Positions 1 through 22,149 are shown, counted from the stretch's first letter. The stretch: 64,000 bases of DNA from Cacajao melanocephalus (GCA_963573385.1 CAUYLG010033055.1:60008-124007), one strand, 5' to 3'. Made by a program: numbers and translations. Notes: generated by a model not told the origin, from the letters alone.

Positions 1-871
<871 letters not shown>

Positions 872-1291
872 CCCTTCTGAAGAGGTCTGTGTGACCCTCG
901 GCAAATAGTTCATGTTGGAAAGAATGAAAACAACTCAAGCTCAGAGCAGGCAGCCTGCCGCCATGGACCTCCCTTTTTAAAACTGAGACCAAGACTCCCA
1001 TCAGCTGGTCTCGGATTTACATCGGAACTGCTCAGGATTGATACATTTCAAGTCTGTAAATACGGACACCAATGCCATTTACCCTAATTTAAGAAGAGCG
1101 GGGACTGACCCTCCCGCCGAGGGCTGCATGCTACCGCGTCTCAGTCAGTACAGGGGCTCCCCGGGTCGCCGCTGTCACCTTGGCAGTGCCTGTCACGTTG
1201 GCAGCACTTTGAGAGCAAGTCTGAATGGACCCACGTGTAATCTGCTATGGAAAACCATTTGTATAGTGTGTTTCATTTTTTAATGTGTGAA

Positions 1292-1297
1292 AATAAA
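1292..1297 (+). terminator. CUL1: CUL1 proximal polyadenylation signal
   Basis: Canonical AATAAA hexamer about 420 nt after the CUL1 stop codon, in A/T-rich context and followed by a TTTCTGTAC stretch. Likely cleavage about 15-25 nt downstream. Confidence 0.75.
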
Positions 1298-1365
1298 GAA
1301 AATTAAAGGATTTCTGTACAAGTCGCATTTGGTTTTGTTTTAAGTTTTACTAATTTCTATATGTA

Positions 1366-1371
1366 AATAAA
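1366..1371 (+). terminator. CUL1: CUL1 distal polyadenylation signal
   Basis: Second AATAAA, 74 nt after the first, with GT-rich sequence downstream (gattgtgcac), as expected for a CstF-binding region. The two signals suggest alternative 3' ends differing by about 75 nt. Confidence 0.6.
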
Positions 1372-2457
1372 AGATATAACGATTGTGCACATTTATATTC
1401 CTAGTGTCTTCCTGTAGTTTAAAAGGCTGTATTCTTTGGATGGAAAATTTTTAAGATCTTAAAATTTTAAGCCCCTGTGTAATCTTTTTTAAAGATCATG
1501 CTTATTTTTGTGACTTCCTATGGTGACTTGAATGCAGCGTGTCACTGTGTTCACCGAGTCGGTGACCATACATTGATTCGACAAACTAGGCGGGAAATAG
1601 TATCCTCCTCTTTGCAGGTGGGGAAACTGAGGCGAGGTGAGGAAAGCTGCCTCTAGTGGGTGGAGGAGGTAGGGTTGAAGGTGAGTGGCCAGGCTCCGGG
1701 ATCCCTGATCACCGTCAGCCTCTAGTGCCCAAGTTTGAGTCGGCATGGAGCAGTATGGGCACAGGGAGGTATCAGCCTGCTGGTCCACGCTTCCATTCCG
1801 GTCCCAGCAGGTGGTTGTGAGGAGCTGACAGACTGAAACGTCAGCTTTGACTGGTGAAGCTCCCTGGACTAACCCTCGCGCCAGCACTACGTCAGGGAGC
1901 CGAGGTTCTCTTGCTTTTCAGGCGCCTGCTGGCAAATTGGACCCTGTTCTTGGCTTGTTAGAAAAGTTATTCCTCCCTGAGAATGCATTGTTTGCCCCAG
2001 TGTGTCCCCAGGAGAGGATATCCTGGGCAGTGGGGATGCACACCCCATCACCTCCTCCTGGCACGGATGTGACCGCATCCTGGGAGCAGTCCCTCCCTCA
2101 CCCCCCTGGGAGCCCTAAATGTTGCCTGCCTGCGCCTCAAGTGTTGCTTCTGCCTTCTGTCTCACTTGCCATGTCACTCACTTCCCAGCTGAAGGGCAGA
2201 AGACATGAAGAAGTGGCAGCAGAGACTTTTCCCAGCCAGGCTCGGGGATGCCGCTGTGCTCCCAGTAACTTTTCCTCGTAGAAGCTTCAGGTACCTCATG
2301 GGTTTCGCAAGTGATATATCTTGAACATCCTTAGCACACCATCCCTGTGCCCGAGTGCAGGTTATTTGGGTGGAGGAAGGCATCGCTAACAAAATAAGCC
2401 CAAGTTCTGGATTTTCTCGGGACACTCAGACACCTGATGGGTTTAAAAAGGTACATA

Positions 2458-2692
2458 GGGCCAGGTACAGTGGCTCATGCCGGTCAGCCCAGCCCCTGGA
2501 AAGAGCCCAGCCTGTGCAACATAGGGAGCCCCCATCTCTACAGAAATTAGCCGGGCTTGGTGGTACACATATTTGTCGTCCCAGCCGCCCATGAGGCTGA
2601 GGTGGGGGGATCACTTGAGCACAGGAGGTTGGGGCTGCAGAGCCAAGACCACTGCACTCCAGCCTGGGCAACAAAGCAACCTTGTTGCAAAA
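2458..2692 (+). mobile_element. Old Alu, left arm deleted (AluJ-like)
   Basis: Starts ggccaggtacagtggctcat, and the end keeps cactccagcctgggcaacaa. Much of the left monomer is missing and many CpG sites have decayed, which points to an old copy. Confidence 0.85.
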
Positions 2693-3532
2693 GTTACGTA
2701 GGTTAAAAAGTAATGGTAATAAACAGCATTTAATGGATTCCACACTTCTTTTGAGTATATCTCTTTTTTCAAACAATCTAGTGAAGAGTTCCAGTATAAA
2801 AGCCAGGCAGAAGCAGTGGTGTTCCGAACTCCACCCTGCGCTCCACAGGACGGACTGGGAGTGAAGCTCACCTGTTGCTTTTCCTCAAACCAGGCCATTT
2901 TTCTGCCTATGAGAAAAGTATGCTGCAAAGAAACATCACAGACCCACCTTCAGAGCCTGCGTATTTCAGTCCTGTGAATGATAGGAAACGTTGCAATGAG
3001 TTGCTGGTCTCATCAGTTCCCCTGGGATCAAGTAGGCACTTGGGTAAGTACCTTGGTCCCATGGAAATTCCTCCTGGTAAGTGAAGGTGAGCTGAAGGTT
3101 GGGTGAGTCCAGAGTTCGCCCCACACCTTCAGATTCCCGGCCTTTACCTGCTCCCCTTTGCACTGGGTAAGTGTACTGTGCTGACTGGTTTTTCAAGATC
3201 TGTGTTTAGGTCCATATGTCCCTTATGTGTAGGTTGACTGCATTTCCCTTGGTAAGAAATGGAAAAGGAAACATTCTCTGAGGAATTTTTTTTAGGACCA
3301 CCTAATAAGCGGTAGTCTTCCATAGTCGCTTAGAGGCAGAGAGGAGTCCCAGGCTTCTGGAAACCCTCTGGTGTTCAGTCCTTACACGTGGGAGCATAGT
3401 TAGAACCCAGGAGGAAAGCCACATTCCTCCCAGTTCTCAAGCCCTCTTCTCCTTGGAGAAAATACTTTTGTAAATTACCATGGTATTGCACATACAATTG
3501 ACTTTTTGCTACTAGCTGTAATTGTGAAAACT

Positions 3533-3831
<299 letters not shown>

Positions 3832-5096
3832 TTACAAAGAATCACCAAGCCCGGTATCACTGAACTAATCCAGCGCCAGAAGTGCTCACATTATCACTCT
3901 TGCTTTTACCCTTTTTTGAGGTATAGGGGAGCCTCTTTCCAACACCAAAAATCTGGGGCTGCCGAATCCTAGTGGGGGTCTACACAGTGTGGTTGTTACC
4001 CACTGGGATCAAGGCTTATTAATTATCTTGGAATCATGGCCAAAAAGGTTGGAAATAGCATCACAGCCACAAAGGTTTAATCTACTGACAACTTTAACTC
4101 ATATTTTATAAAATCAATATTTTACCCCTTGGGTTGTAGAAACATTCAGTGTGGTTTAATCAGAGCTGGGCTGTGCACTAAGACCAGATGCACAGGCTAC
4201 AGATGTATCACTGTGGCCTGAGGGAACAAGGCAAGGGAGGACCTTGGTCTCAGCGCACGGACGGTAAGCCTCCTGGTTGGGCTCTGTTAAGCATGGGGTA
4301 TAGACTTGGACTGCTGGCCAGGCAGTTAGTTACAAGACAGGAATCTGAAGATTGGGCCCAGATAATGGGGTAAGAGAACAGTTGTTACAGGACCAACAGG
4401 TGCCTGTAAAGTATCTTTACTGACAGCATTTTAAGATGCTGCTCCTTCATGACTATTGGTACCTAATTTTCCTTTGAAATTTAGAATTACCACCCCCAGT
4501 TGGAAAACATGCTTGCTGGCCTTCAGCTATTTGAACTGAATCCCCCTTCTGATGAAGACAATTTCCTGTTTTCTAGGAAACAGTCGCTTGGCTGCCCAGG
4601 TTCACTTTATACCCTCATCGCTCATCTGTCCAGTTCATGACCCTGTGCAGGGGCAGCCCCGACAATGCACTCACCAAAACAGGTGAGTGTGGACCACTTC
4701 TAATACCAGGCATCCATGTGTAGCCCTCACTGGAATTGTTTATATCAAGGGACTGAGGGAACAGGCAATTATTTCAACTAGTTCCATTAAGAATCATTTA
4801 ACATAATACGGTTTTCAAAATGTTCACATTTTTGATCCAGTCTTGATAACCTATCTATTAGCTTAAATGTGTGGGTTACATTTGATTGACTTTTGGTAGG
4901 GTTGCTGAACACCCTGGGCAGAAGTGGAAGTCAGGACCTGGGATGGATACAGTGACTGGAGATGGGATGAACCAGGGAATGATGAAAACCTAGCATAGCT
5001 TCTAGGTGCCTTTAGCTTTATCCACAGAAGTCAGTCTGTGGGTGAGGTGCTGCCTATGTGTGTATCAAACAGCAGCTGATGAGCTGGAAAAAAAAA

Positions 5097-5394
5097 TGCC
5101 AGGAGCAGTGGCTCACACCTGTGATGCCGCATTTTGGGAGGTCAGGGTGGGGCTGGGGGGGTCACTTGAGGTCAGGTGTTCAAGATCAGCCTGGCCAACA
5201 TAGCAAAACCCCATCTCTACCAAAAACACAAAAATCTGACGGGTGGGGTGGCCTGTGCCTGTAATCCCAGCTACTCGGAAGGCTGAGAAATCAGAATTGC
5301 TTGAACCCAAGAGGCAGAGGTTGCAGTAAGCCAAGATCGCACCACTGAACTCCAGCCTGAGTGACAGAGACCCTGTCTGGAAGAAAAAAAAAAA
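5097..5394 (+). mobile_element. Alu SINE, full length
   Basis: Begins gccaggagcagtggctcaca and ends in a 12-A tail. Both arms and the right-arm tgtaatcccagctactcgga motif are present. Confidence 0.95.
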
Positions 5395-6876
5395 TCATGA
5401 AAAACCTCCATGTTTTAAGAACGAACGTTTAAGAATTTGTATTTAAGAATTTGTATTACATGCAGCTGGCTGTCCACAGACCAGACAAGCCTGACATGGG
5501 TTATTACGTCAAAGATTTCTGTTCAGAAAATGTGTTCATGGGAGTTACTGAAGAGGCATTTAGAGAAGTACATTATTTCAAATCATGGCATAAAAAGTTG
5601 GCTGTGCATTGAAAATACATCATCAAACAGTACTCAAAAACTGCTTTCCATCAGTGCCACTTTCTTTACAGTGCATTTGGGGCTCTGGCACACTGAGCTC
5701 ACTGGAGGCCTCAAGGATCCATTTCCCAGTGTTCCTCTGCGGATGGGCTGGGGGCAGTGGCTGGAATGAGCCATGTCAGCAGGTACTTTTGGGCCCAAGT
5801 CATCTTTGGGGTCTTATGAACAGGCCTACATACGATGATGAACAGATGGGCTCCGTTTGCCTGTGCCTAGGCAAGGCCATTGAGGCATCTAGAGAGAGTG
5901 ACCTAATCCAAATAACGAAGGAACTGCCTCAGGAGCTTGACGGCCACCCACTTTGCCTAGGGTCCTGCTGAGTGCCGAGGGTGGAACATGAGGGCATCCA
6001 GGGCAACAAGCTCTTAAGTGGATGGTACTGTTTTTTTGGGTGGAGAGTGTAGATGATAGATATTTAGACGTAAAATAGATCAGCACTATCATCATTAAGA
6101 TGATGTGGACGAGACTAAAAGAAGTAACACATAGGACGAGGCTGAGGCAGGGTCTCCTCAATCCCAAATCAAGTAGCAGAGTCACTGGAGGACTCAGTTG
6201 CTGCGCCTGTGCACTGATGTGACAGAGACCTGATGTTGCAAATGCTGTGGAATTGGAAAGCAAGATGAGTCATTTTAATTAGGTTTCACATTAAGTAAAT
6301 ACAGTATTTATTATAAATTAAAATCTGATCTAACTAACTGTAGAAAAGGCAACTGCCAAGTAACGGTGTGGACTGGTTTGCAGAAGCTGTGAGGGTCCCA
6401 TGATGATGCTGGTGAATGTACTTGGAGAGGGGGCGGGGAAGTGACCTCAGATTCTGAAACCAACATTTATGACAAGGCATGCAAGGTAAATGTCGTTTCC
6501 TTGACACTTTTTTAGAGTTTTGTGTATTTTTTACCTCCTCTTTGAGAAGTCCCGAAGTCTACTCTGTCAGTCAGTCAGTTTATACATGGGGAACAAACCT
6601 GGAGGTTACATCACATCACTTTCTCCAGGTTGCACAGCTGATGATTGATTGATTGGAACGTACCCACGCTGGTCTTGTCTATAAGAAGATCCAGCCTTTT
6701 TTACTGGGTAAGCCCTTAGTGTGCACAGTAGTGCTCTTCATATATGGCCATCTTCCACGTATTAACAAGCAGTATTAGTTAAATCAAGATTCATATGAAG
6801 ACAACTAAAAAACCCGAGTTAAGAAGTGTTTTGTTACAGTCCTAAAAGCAGTGAGAGATGACTCAACAAAGACAAG

Positions 6877-6884
6877 TTCAAGTA
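6877..6884 (-). promoter_or_regulatory. EZH2: miR-26 seed match in EZH2 3' UTR
   Basis: The transcript strand reads TACTTGAA, an 8-mer complement to the miR-26 seed. It sits just past the AATAAA and is in the mRNA only if cleavage occurs below about 6877. miR-26a repression of EZH2 is established; that this is the functional site is inferred. Confidence 0.5.
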
Positions 6885-6887
6885 TTC

Positions 6888-6893
6888 TTTATT
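6888..6893 (-). terminator. EZH2: EZH2 polyadenylation signal
   Basis: TTTATT on the + strand is AATAAA on the EZH2 strand, 243 nt after the stop codon. Cleavage is expected roughly at 6860-6875. Confidence 0.85.
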
Positions 6894-7012
6894 CAAAGTT
6901 GAAAAATGTACCATACTGCATTATTGCAAAAATTCACTGGTACAAAACACTTTGCAGCTGGTGAGAAGGCAATAAAAAGTTGATTTTTAAACTCATTACT
7001 ATAAATTATTCT

Positions 7013-7020
7013 TACAGTAC
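7013..7020 (-). promoter_or_regulatory. EZH2: miR-101 8-mer site in EZH2 3' UTR
   Basis: The transcript strand reads GTACTGTA, a full 8-mer match to the miR-101 seed. miR-101 control of EZH2 through two 3' UTR sites is well established, and this is one of two matches seen. Confidence 0.75.
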
Positions 7021-7068
7021 TTTGCAAATTCAGAATTTCAAACTGCATTTTCTTTTTCTAAATCGCCC

Positions 7069-7075
7069 ACAGTAC
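7069..7075 (-). promoter_or_regulatory. EZH2: Second miR-101 site in EZH2 3' UTR
   Basis: The transcript strand reads GTACTGT followed by G, a 7-mer-m8 match 55 nt upstream of the other miR-101 site. Pairs at this spacing are slightly wider than the range where cooperative repression is usual. Confidence 0.7.
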
Positions 7076-7122
7076 TTGAGGTTCCTGAAGCTAAGGCAGC
7101 TGTTTCAGAGAGGAGGGGGGAG

Positions 7123-7129
7123 GAGGTAG
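7123..7129 (-). promoter_or_regulatory. EZH2: let-7 seed match in EZH2 3' UTR
   Basis: The transcript strand reads CTACCTC only 7 nt after the stop codon. Sites this close to a stop are often weak because of the terminating ribosome. Confidence 0.45.
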
Positions 7130-7135
7130 CAGATG

Positions 7136-8718
<1,583 letters not shown>

Positions 8719-8837
8719 TCAGTGAGCATGAAGACAGGCAACAGGTGGTTAACTGACTTGTTCACGTGACAAACTATCCCAGAAGTATTCAAGTCCATCA
8801 TCATAAGATTGAAAAGGGAGCTCCGATTCTGATTTCA

Positions 8838-9942
<1,105 letters not shown>

Positions 9943-10183
9943 CTAAAGAGAAAGACACAGGAGAAAATTCTTTTGGATAAAGGTGATCAAGCCTGACAGA
10001 ACACACAAAAGCTCACAGAGTGAATACTGGACCTTCTGGAGAATACTCAACAAAAAGGGTCACTATTGCCAAGTTCTCTATCCCATTCAGTCTGCACACT
10101 GGACCACAACTCAAAAATATTTCCACATCCCAAAGTAATTATCCTTGGAGAAAGTGAGAAGCAAAAGTCTTTTTGCTGAGTTA

Positions 10184-10514
<331 letters not shown>

Positions 10515-10747
10515 GGGGGGCGGGGGAGGGTTGGGACACACAAATTGGGTGAGTTGGTTCCAAACTGAAGCTAGCCCTATGATTTTTCCATAACTCAACA
10601 ATTTAAAAGGTGAGTAACTAATGACACTGTTGTTTCTAGGTCCTTATCAACTAGGTTGTGGATTAAGCAGGACACTATGATAAAGCTCTTGTTCTCCCTG
10701 TTGTCCCTAGATGAGAAAAGCTAAATATGGCTAGAATCAAAGCAGTT

Positions 10748-11042
10748 ATTTTTTTCCCTTTGAGACAGGGTCTCACTTTGTCGCCCAGGATGGAATGCAA
10801 TGACACAAACATGGCTCACTGCAGCCTCAACCTCCCAGGCTCAAGCGATCCTCCTGCCTCAGCTTCCAAGTGGCTGGGACTACAGGTATGCATCACCATG
10901 CCCGGCTAATTTTTGCATATTTTTGTAGCAATGGGGTCTCGCCATGTTGCCCATGCTGGTCTCCAACTCCTGAGCTCAAGCAATCCACCTGCCTCGACCT
11001 CCCAAAGTACTGGGATTGCAAGAGTGAGCCACCGCACCCAGC
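10748..11042 (-). mobile_element. Alu SINE, old (AluJ-like), reverse orientation
   Basis: The plus strand starts with poly-T, then gagacagggtctcactttgt, and ends gagccaccgcacccagca. Decayed CpGs and a ggctcaagcgatcctcctgc stretch fit AluJ. Confidence 0.93.
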
Positions 11043-11208
11043 ACCATCCAGTTACTAAGCATGCAAATCCACAAACATGCAGAAGTCCAGGCTGAAAAGG
11101 TAGTTTATGGCAATTCATTTCCAATCAAACCCACAGACCTACCTAATGAAATCAATCTAAAATAAAGAAAAGTTATTATATACAATGCCACCTGAATATA
11201 GGTGATCA

Positions 11209-11313
<105 letters not shown>

Positions 11314-12629
11314 CTAGAGAATAAAACACAATCATATAATCAAAAAAGAGGGTAAAGATGGACTAGGGACAAATTAGACTACAGAATAAAAACAAAAGCT
11401 ATCGCTGTCAATCTTCAGACCTGTTCTAAGGCAGTAATGGAGCACATAGCTTCAGTCAATGTGAAAGTTGCTGAGAATGGCTGGCTAACTATGAACATGA
11501 TGTGTTTCTTACAGAGCAGAGAAGTATCACTATCTTACAGAAAAAACTTTTGGTAGTGTTGGTCGTCTGCATTACTGCTGCACTTTGGCTGCCTGGTCTC
11601 CTCAGCCCTTGATTTCCTTAAGTAATTTACTTTCATCCTGAATTTAATATAAAGGCACCACCAAATCACTCTTCCTCTTCATAACTTTCCCTCTACTTTC
11701 CTCAAGTGACATCTATTACCAGTTATAGATGCCCCAAGGACACCCCGATTCTTCACTGGCGTTTGTTCCCTCTGAAGCCCACGGCAGCTTTCTTTTGGAT
11801 TTGTTCTTCCACCCCACTTCCTCAGGATAACATGAAAATCTACCCAGAGGTGGCATCATGATCTTGTCAGTCCAGTAGTCTATTTTCAGCAGAAGGGCCA
11901 AGATGATCACTGCTGTAAATTATATAGTTAGGGATGTGTTCCCAAACACATGCCAATTTTTCATCATGGCTCATTATTATGCTTTCATTCAAAATTTTCT
12001 TATGACCTTTACAAAGGCTTCCTGATCACTCAAGCTTCCAATCTATTCCTATTCTGGAACATCCTACCACTCACCTGTGAGGTGAACTTCCCAAATACCC
12101 TTCTGATCAGAAACTAAATTATAGCTAAATACTGCTATGCAAATGAAACCCAATTGATAGAAGTATCTACATAGTTTAACATTTTGAAGAGCTAAAAAAT
12201 GTCTTACAAAGATGACATGTCAGTATCAGTACTATTACCCTCTTTCTGAACAAAGTGAGGAAGCAGTTCAATGGCAAGTTGTTTGGGGGAGAAATGGAGA
12301 TTTTTAGGTCTGAACGGGCATTGCCATCGGAAACTGAACTAGCATCACCATGATCCAATGACCTAAATGGATATGTAACTGCCTAGAGTAAAATGATTTA
12401 AATGCCTAAAAGAAAAAAATCACAGCTAAAAACAACAAAAAACCTACCACTCTGCACAGCTATCTGCCATAAACACAGACTTTGGTTCAAAGACACAGGG
12501 AACAAAACCAAGAGAAGTTCAGTGTTTTGCCTGGAGCAGAATTTCTGGTAGAAGGGGACTTGCTGGTAAAAAGTGTGATCTCAATCATAAATAAATGGTC
12601 CAACAACCTAAGATATGTCTATACCCCCC

Positions 12630-12649
12630 AACACACACACACACACACA
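12630..12649. repeat. (AC)n microsatellite
   Basis: Ten AC units after a C-rich run; GT repeat on the EZH2 transcript strand. Confidence 0.95.
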
Positions 12650-12689
12650 GCATAAGAGCAGGTTAATGGGAGTGGGAGCCTGGGGGATT

Positions 12690-12860
12690 TGATCTCCTGC
12701 TCCTTTACAAGTCTTGTGACTTTGGGTTTCCTGTACCCGTAAAATGGGGTTAACATTTATTCCTCACTCACAGAGTTATCAGGATCAATGAACGAATCCA
12801 CTAAAGCACTTAGAACAGTGCCTATTTGTACATGCTTAATAAATGTCAGCTATTATAAAT
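12690..12860 (+). mobile_element. MIR SINE fragment
   Basis: Ancient tRNA-derived SINE. The segment runs from cttgtgactttggg through gtaaaatggggttaac to gcacttagaacagtgcc and ends taataaatgtcagctatt, in the order of the MIR consensus. Confidence 0.8.
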
Positions 12861-13464
12861 TATAAGAAGAACTGACTGAAGAAAAAAACCTATCATCTAC
12901 CCAAAAAAAAAAAAAATTTCCCAAATACATGTTGTTGCAGTTTCTTCTGCTCAATAATTACTTCCTGACTGATACAGTTAAAATTACCTACATAAAATTC
13001 CCCAGAATTCAAATATATAATTCCTGGCTGGGTTTTTTTTCAAGGTTATTAAGCAGGAACTAAGTCTATAAAAACCTGCCATGGGAAATTTCATCTTTTA
13101 CCCTACATAGTAAGGAAACTATAAATACTATTTGATGAGAATGAGTCTGTATTTTGATAGAAATCACCATTTATTTGCATTAAGAATACTAGATAAAGAG
13201 AAATTCAAATCTCTATTAAACAGCCAGAAAAAAACAGCTCTTATTCCAAATCTGATACCATGAATGGCTACTTCTCAGAATTTGCTGGTTTCTCCTACCA
13301 CCAGAGTACGGTGTTCTCTAGAATACTGAAGAGACTTGCCCAGAGTGCATTACCCAGAGAAAATTATCAACACTCTCTCTCTCATCAGTTGCACCTTTCA
13401 AGGATCACTTTTACTTTTTGCCCCAGTGAAATCATCTAAGACAGTCCTGAGATTGGCATCACTA

Positions 13465-15069
<1,605 letters not shown>

Positions 15070-15110
15070 CCTTTTTCAGCTGTATTTTTCTGCAGTGTGC
15101 AGCCCACAAC
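15070..15110 (-). CDS. EZH2: EZH2 exon 13 (41-nt small exon)
   Basis: A very short exon encoding LWAAHCRKIQLKK (residues 498-510), flanked by tttttgcag and gttagc. It includes lysines K505, K509 and K510 (K510, K514 and K515 in the 751 numbering), the known automethylation sites that relieve autoinhibition of the active site. At 41 nt, skipping would shift the frame. Confidence 0.96.
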
Positions 15111-19291
<4,181 letters not shown>

Positions 19292-21036
19292 CTAATATGT
19301 GGTTTACATTACTTTACACAACTTTCCTTCAAGCTCTTATTGAACAATCACAATGTATTCTCCATTCCTCTTCCTCCAACCAGTTAGCAGGAAGTAAAAA
19401 CAGTAAATTCTAGAATGATTCGTGATTTCTCATTTTTTCTCCTTGCAAGTAAAATTGATGCACATAACTATGGTTATAAACATTTACTTAAATTGAATCT
19501 TTCTCCATTTAAGCGGTTGATATTCCCTCTACAATTAAATCAGATTTCCTATTTTTAATCAAAAGAATTCTGACATACAATTTCTTGTTTCAAAAGAAAG
19601 GTCAGCAATCAGCTTGTCAAATGGGAAGCAGAAAAAGATACCAATTGTAAAAACTCATTTTTAAAGATAAAGAAGACAGTCCCAATTACTAATATTCAGT
19701 TCCTCTGAATCATACCCAATCCAAGAACCTGGTAAGAGTTTACAGTGTCTTTCCACAGAAAATTACAATGTCAATACATAGGTTTTAAAAAGATACACCA
19801 TTTGAAACCTAAAATTCCAAAATAACATAACAGAAAGATTCAAACGGTGATGTACTACTCCATGAAAACAGTGTGAACACTGACAGCAGTGCAAACTTCA
19901 GAGAATTTCTTGCAAAAACCTTGCTTCCCCCATGTACAAAAGGCAAATGCTGGAAATGGACTATTCAGAATTACACAAGATGAAAATTAATTTGAATTAA
20001 AAACAAGTGACATTTCCACAAAACAAATTTTTTAAATATTAAAAACCATAAAGACTGATGAGAAAAGAAAGAAAAAAAATAGGACAAAGTTGTGTTTTTA
20101 AAGAAGAAAATTCAAGGCTCAGATTCTGTTCCAAATGTGTGAGCAACTAGACTCCAAACAGCCTAACACCATGACTAATCTGGTGCTAAATTACATTCAC
20201 TTAGGAACCTGAATACAACTGTTTTTCTGTTTATGAGTTAAACTAACATTGTAGCTTGTTCTCGGAAGAAAAAAATACATAATTTAAATAAAATACATAA
20301 ACCACTTAACAAAAAAGTGACAATGAAATACATAGGAAACAAGAATATTCACAAAAATAAAACAATCATTAGAGAACAAAAACTTTATACAAATAAGTCT
20401 CAAAACCTAAATGTAAAGAATAATTTTCCAAAACTCATCTAGAAGAGACAGAACATTTATCTCTACCAGCACTACTAGTTTTTAAACTGTACTGAAAATA
20501 CAAGCTAAAGTACATAGAAAACACAGTTACAGCTCTTTTAGAATTTGTCTAGCAGGCTTTCCAGGTTTGTTTTTTTTTTTAAATCAGAAAGTCCTCCCGC
20601 CCAAAAGTCCCCCCGCCCAATCAAATAAATAAGTAGGTAGAAAAGAGAAAGAAGCTTCAGTTATAAAGACTAGAAAGAAGGCAAAACCATAAATAACTAC
20701 AGACAGTATAATTAAACAGCTGGAAAACTCCTAAGAATGCACTGAGAAACTGATAAACATGAAGACATTGCAGTAAGGTAGCAGGGTACAAAACAGAAGA
20801 CAGAATGCGGAAAAAGCCCAAGAACAACAAGTTTAATACCTAGAAACACTCAACAAAAAAATTACAAGAGTTATATAAAGAAAACTAAAGAAGTAATTAA
20901 AAAACACACAGAGACGTGATCATATGATCAGACCCTTAAATTTTTAAAAAGTTAGATCATTTATAAATTTAATGAAATTCCAATAAACATACCAATAATT
21001 TAAAAAAAAATCTAGACAGACTTTGAAATGTATATA

Positions 21037-21370
21037 GGCTAGGTGCAGTGGCTCACGCCTGTAACCTCAGCATTTTGGGAGGCCAAGGCAGGAGGATCAC
21101 TTGAGGCCAGGAGTTCAAGACCAGCCTAGGCAACAGTGAGACCTGAATAGAAAAAGAAAAGAGGGGAGGGGGAGAGGAAGGGGAAGGGGAAGGGAAGAAG
21201 GAAGGAGCCAACAATGGTGGTACATGCCTGTAGTCCCAGTTAGGTGGGAGCCTGGGGTGGGAGAACTGGTTGAACTCAGGAAATCAAGGCTGCAGTGAGA
21301 CATGACTGTGCCACTGCACCACTCCAGCCTGGGTGATAGAGCAAAACGCTGTCTAAAAATAAATAAATTT
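21037..21370 (+). mobile_element. Alu SINE with expanded purine-rich middle linker
   Basis: Starts ggctaggtgcagtggctcac. The A-rich linker between the arms has grown to a 59-bp pure-purine tract (21149-21207). The right arm follows (ggtggtacatgcctgtagtc), ending aaataaataaa. Confidence 0.93.
21149..21207. repeat. Pure polypurine tract (GGGGAA-rich)
   Basis: 59 consecutive A/G bases on the + strand, with repeated gggga units; C/U-rich in EZH2 pre-mRNA. Confidence 0.95.
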
Positions 21371-21720
21371 GTACAGAAAAACAAGAATTGCCAGATCTCT
21401 GAATGCTGCTTCATAAATAGACTATAAGAACACAATGTTGAAAAAACCAAATACATATGCCAAATAGGCAATGAAGAAAATAAAGCAGTAAAAGTTGAAC
21501 TTTTCAGTAAGAGAAACAACTAGGAAACTCTGGAGATGAGAAGGAGGAATCAGATTTATAATCTACATCATGTTAAATTCCAAATGGATCAAAGATTTGT
21601 ATGTTCAAAAAATGAAGCCTAAAACACACTAGAAAAAATACTGAGAAACCCTTTATCATCTTGGAATGAGAAAGCTAACTGATAAATTCAGCTACTTCTG
21701 AAAAAATGTTTAAACTGAAA

Positions 21721-22009
21721 GGGCACAATGGCTCACGCCTGTAATCCCAGCCCTCTGAGAGGCCAAGGCAGGTAGATCACTTGGGGTCAGGAGTTTGAGA
21801 CCAGCCTGGTCAACATGATGAAATGCCGTCTCTACTAAAAATACAAAAATTAGCTGGGTGTGGTAGCACATGCCTACAGTCCCAGCTACTCTGGGGACTG
21901 AGGCACAAGAATCGGCTGAAACCCGGAGGGGAAGGCCGCAGTGAGCCAACATCACACCATTGCATTCCAGCCTGGGTGACAAAGGAAGACTGTCTCAAAA
22001 AAAAAAAAA
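21721..22009 (+). mobile_element. Alu SINE, full length
   Basis: Begins gggcacaatggctcacgcct and ends ctgtctc plus A13. Flanks show a probable short target duplication (gtttaaact / ggttaaact). Confidence 0.95.
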
Positions 22010-22149
22010 GAGGTTAAACTTTGCTTATGGGACTTTTACCAAATAAACTGGAAAAAAATGCAACTCATATTTTTAAAAACCTAATTTCCTGATTATATAA
22101 AAAAGCTCCTAAGATATCAAAAAGACCTATGAGCAAAAGAATAAAAATA

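Larger units (their letters stand above)
872..1390 (+). other. CUL1: CUL1 3' UTR
   Basis: Untranslated part of the last CUL1 exon, running from the TAA stop to one of two AATAAA signals at 1292 and 1366. The upper limit is an estimate, about 20 nt past the distal signal; use of the proximal one would end the message near 1315. The tail end is A/T-rich, as is usual for cleavage regions. Confidence 0.8.
6870..7135 (-). other. EZH2: EZH2 3' UTR
   Basis: A short 3' UTR of about 265 nt between the TGA at 7136-7138 and the AATAAA at 6893-6888. It contains seed matches for let-7, miR-101 (two) and miR-26, listed separately. The low-coordinate end is estimated from the poly(A) signal. Confidence 0.85.

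Noticed and set aside
1489..1887. 132-codon frame on the - strand
   Set aside because: Overlaps the previous frame partly, no recognisable similarity, low-information composition; chance frame.
1847..2281. 144-codon open frame in the CUL1-EZH2 gap (+ strand)
   Set aside because: No recognised domain, proline/serine-rich as expected from the local GC level, no splice or promoter context; chance frame.
5437..5971. Overlapping 110- and 120-codon + frames
   Set aside because: No domain, no homologue recognised, not conserved in composition; unique intergenic DNA.
21115..21519. 134-codon frame on the - strand (and many 60-125-codon frames of type LPRLECNG...ISAHCNL)
   Set aside because: These are translations of antisense Alu sequence, a well-known source of false frames.
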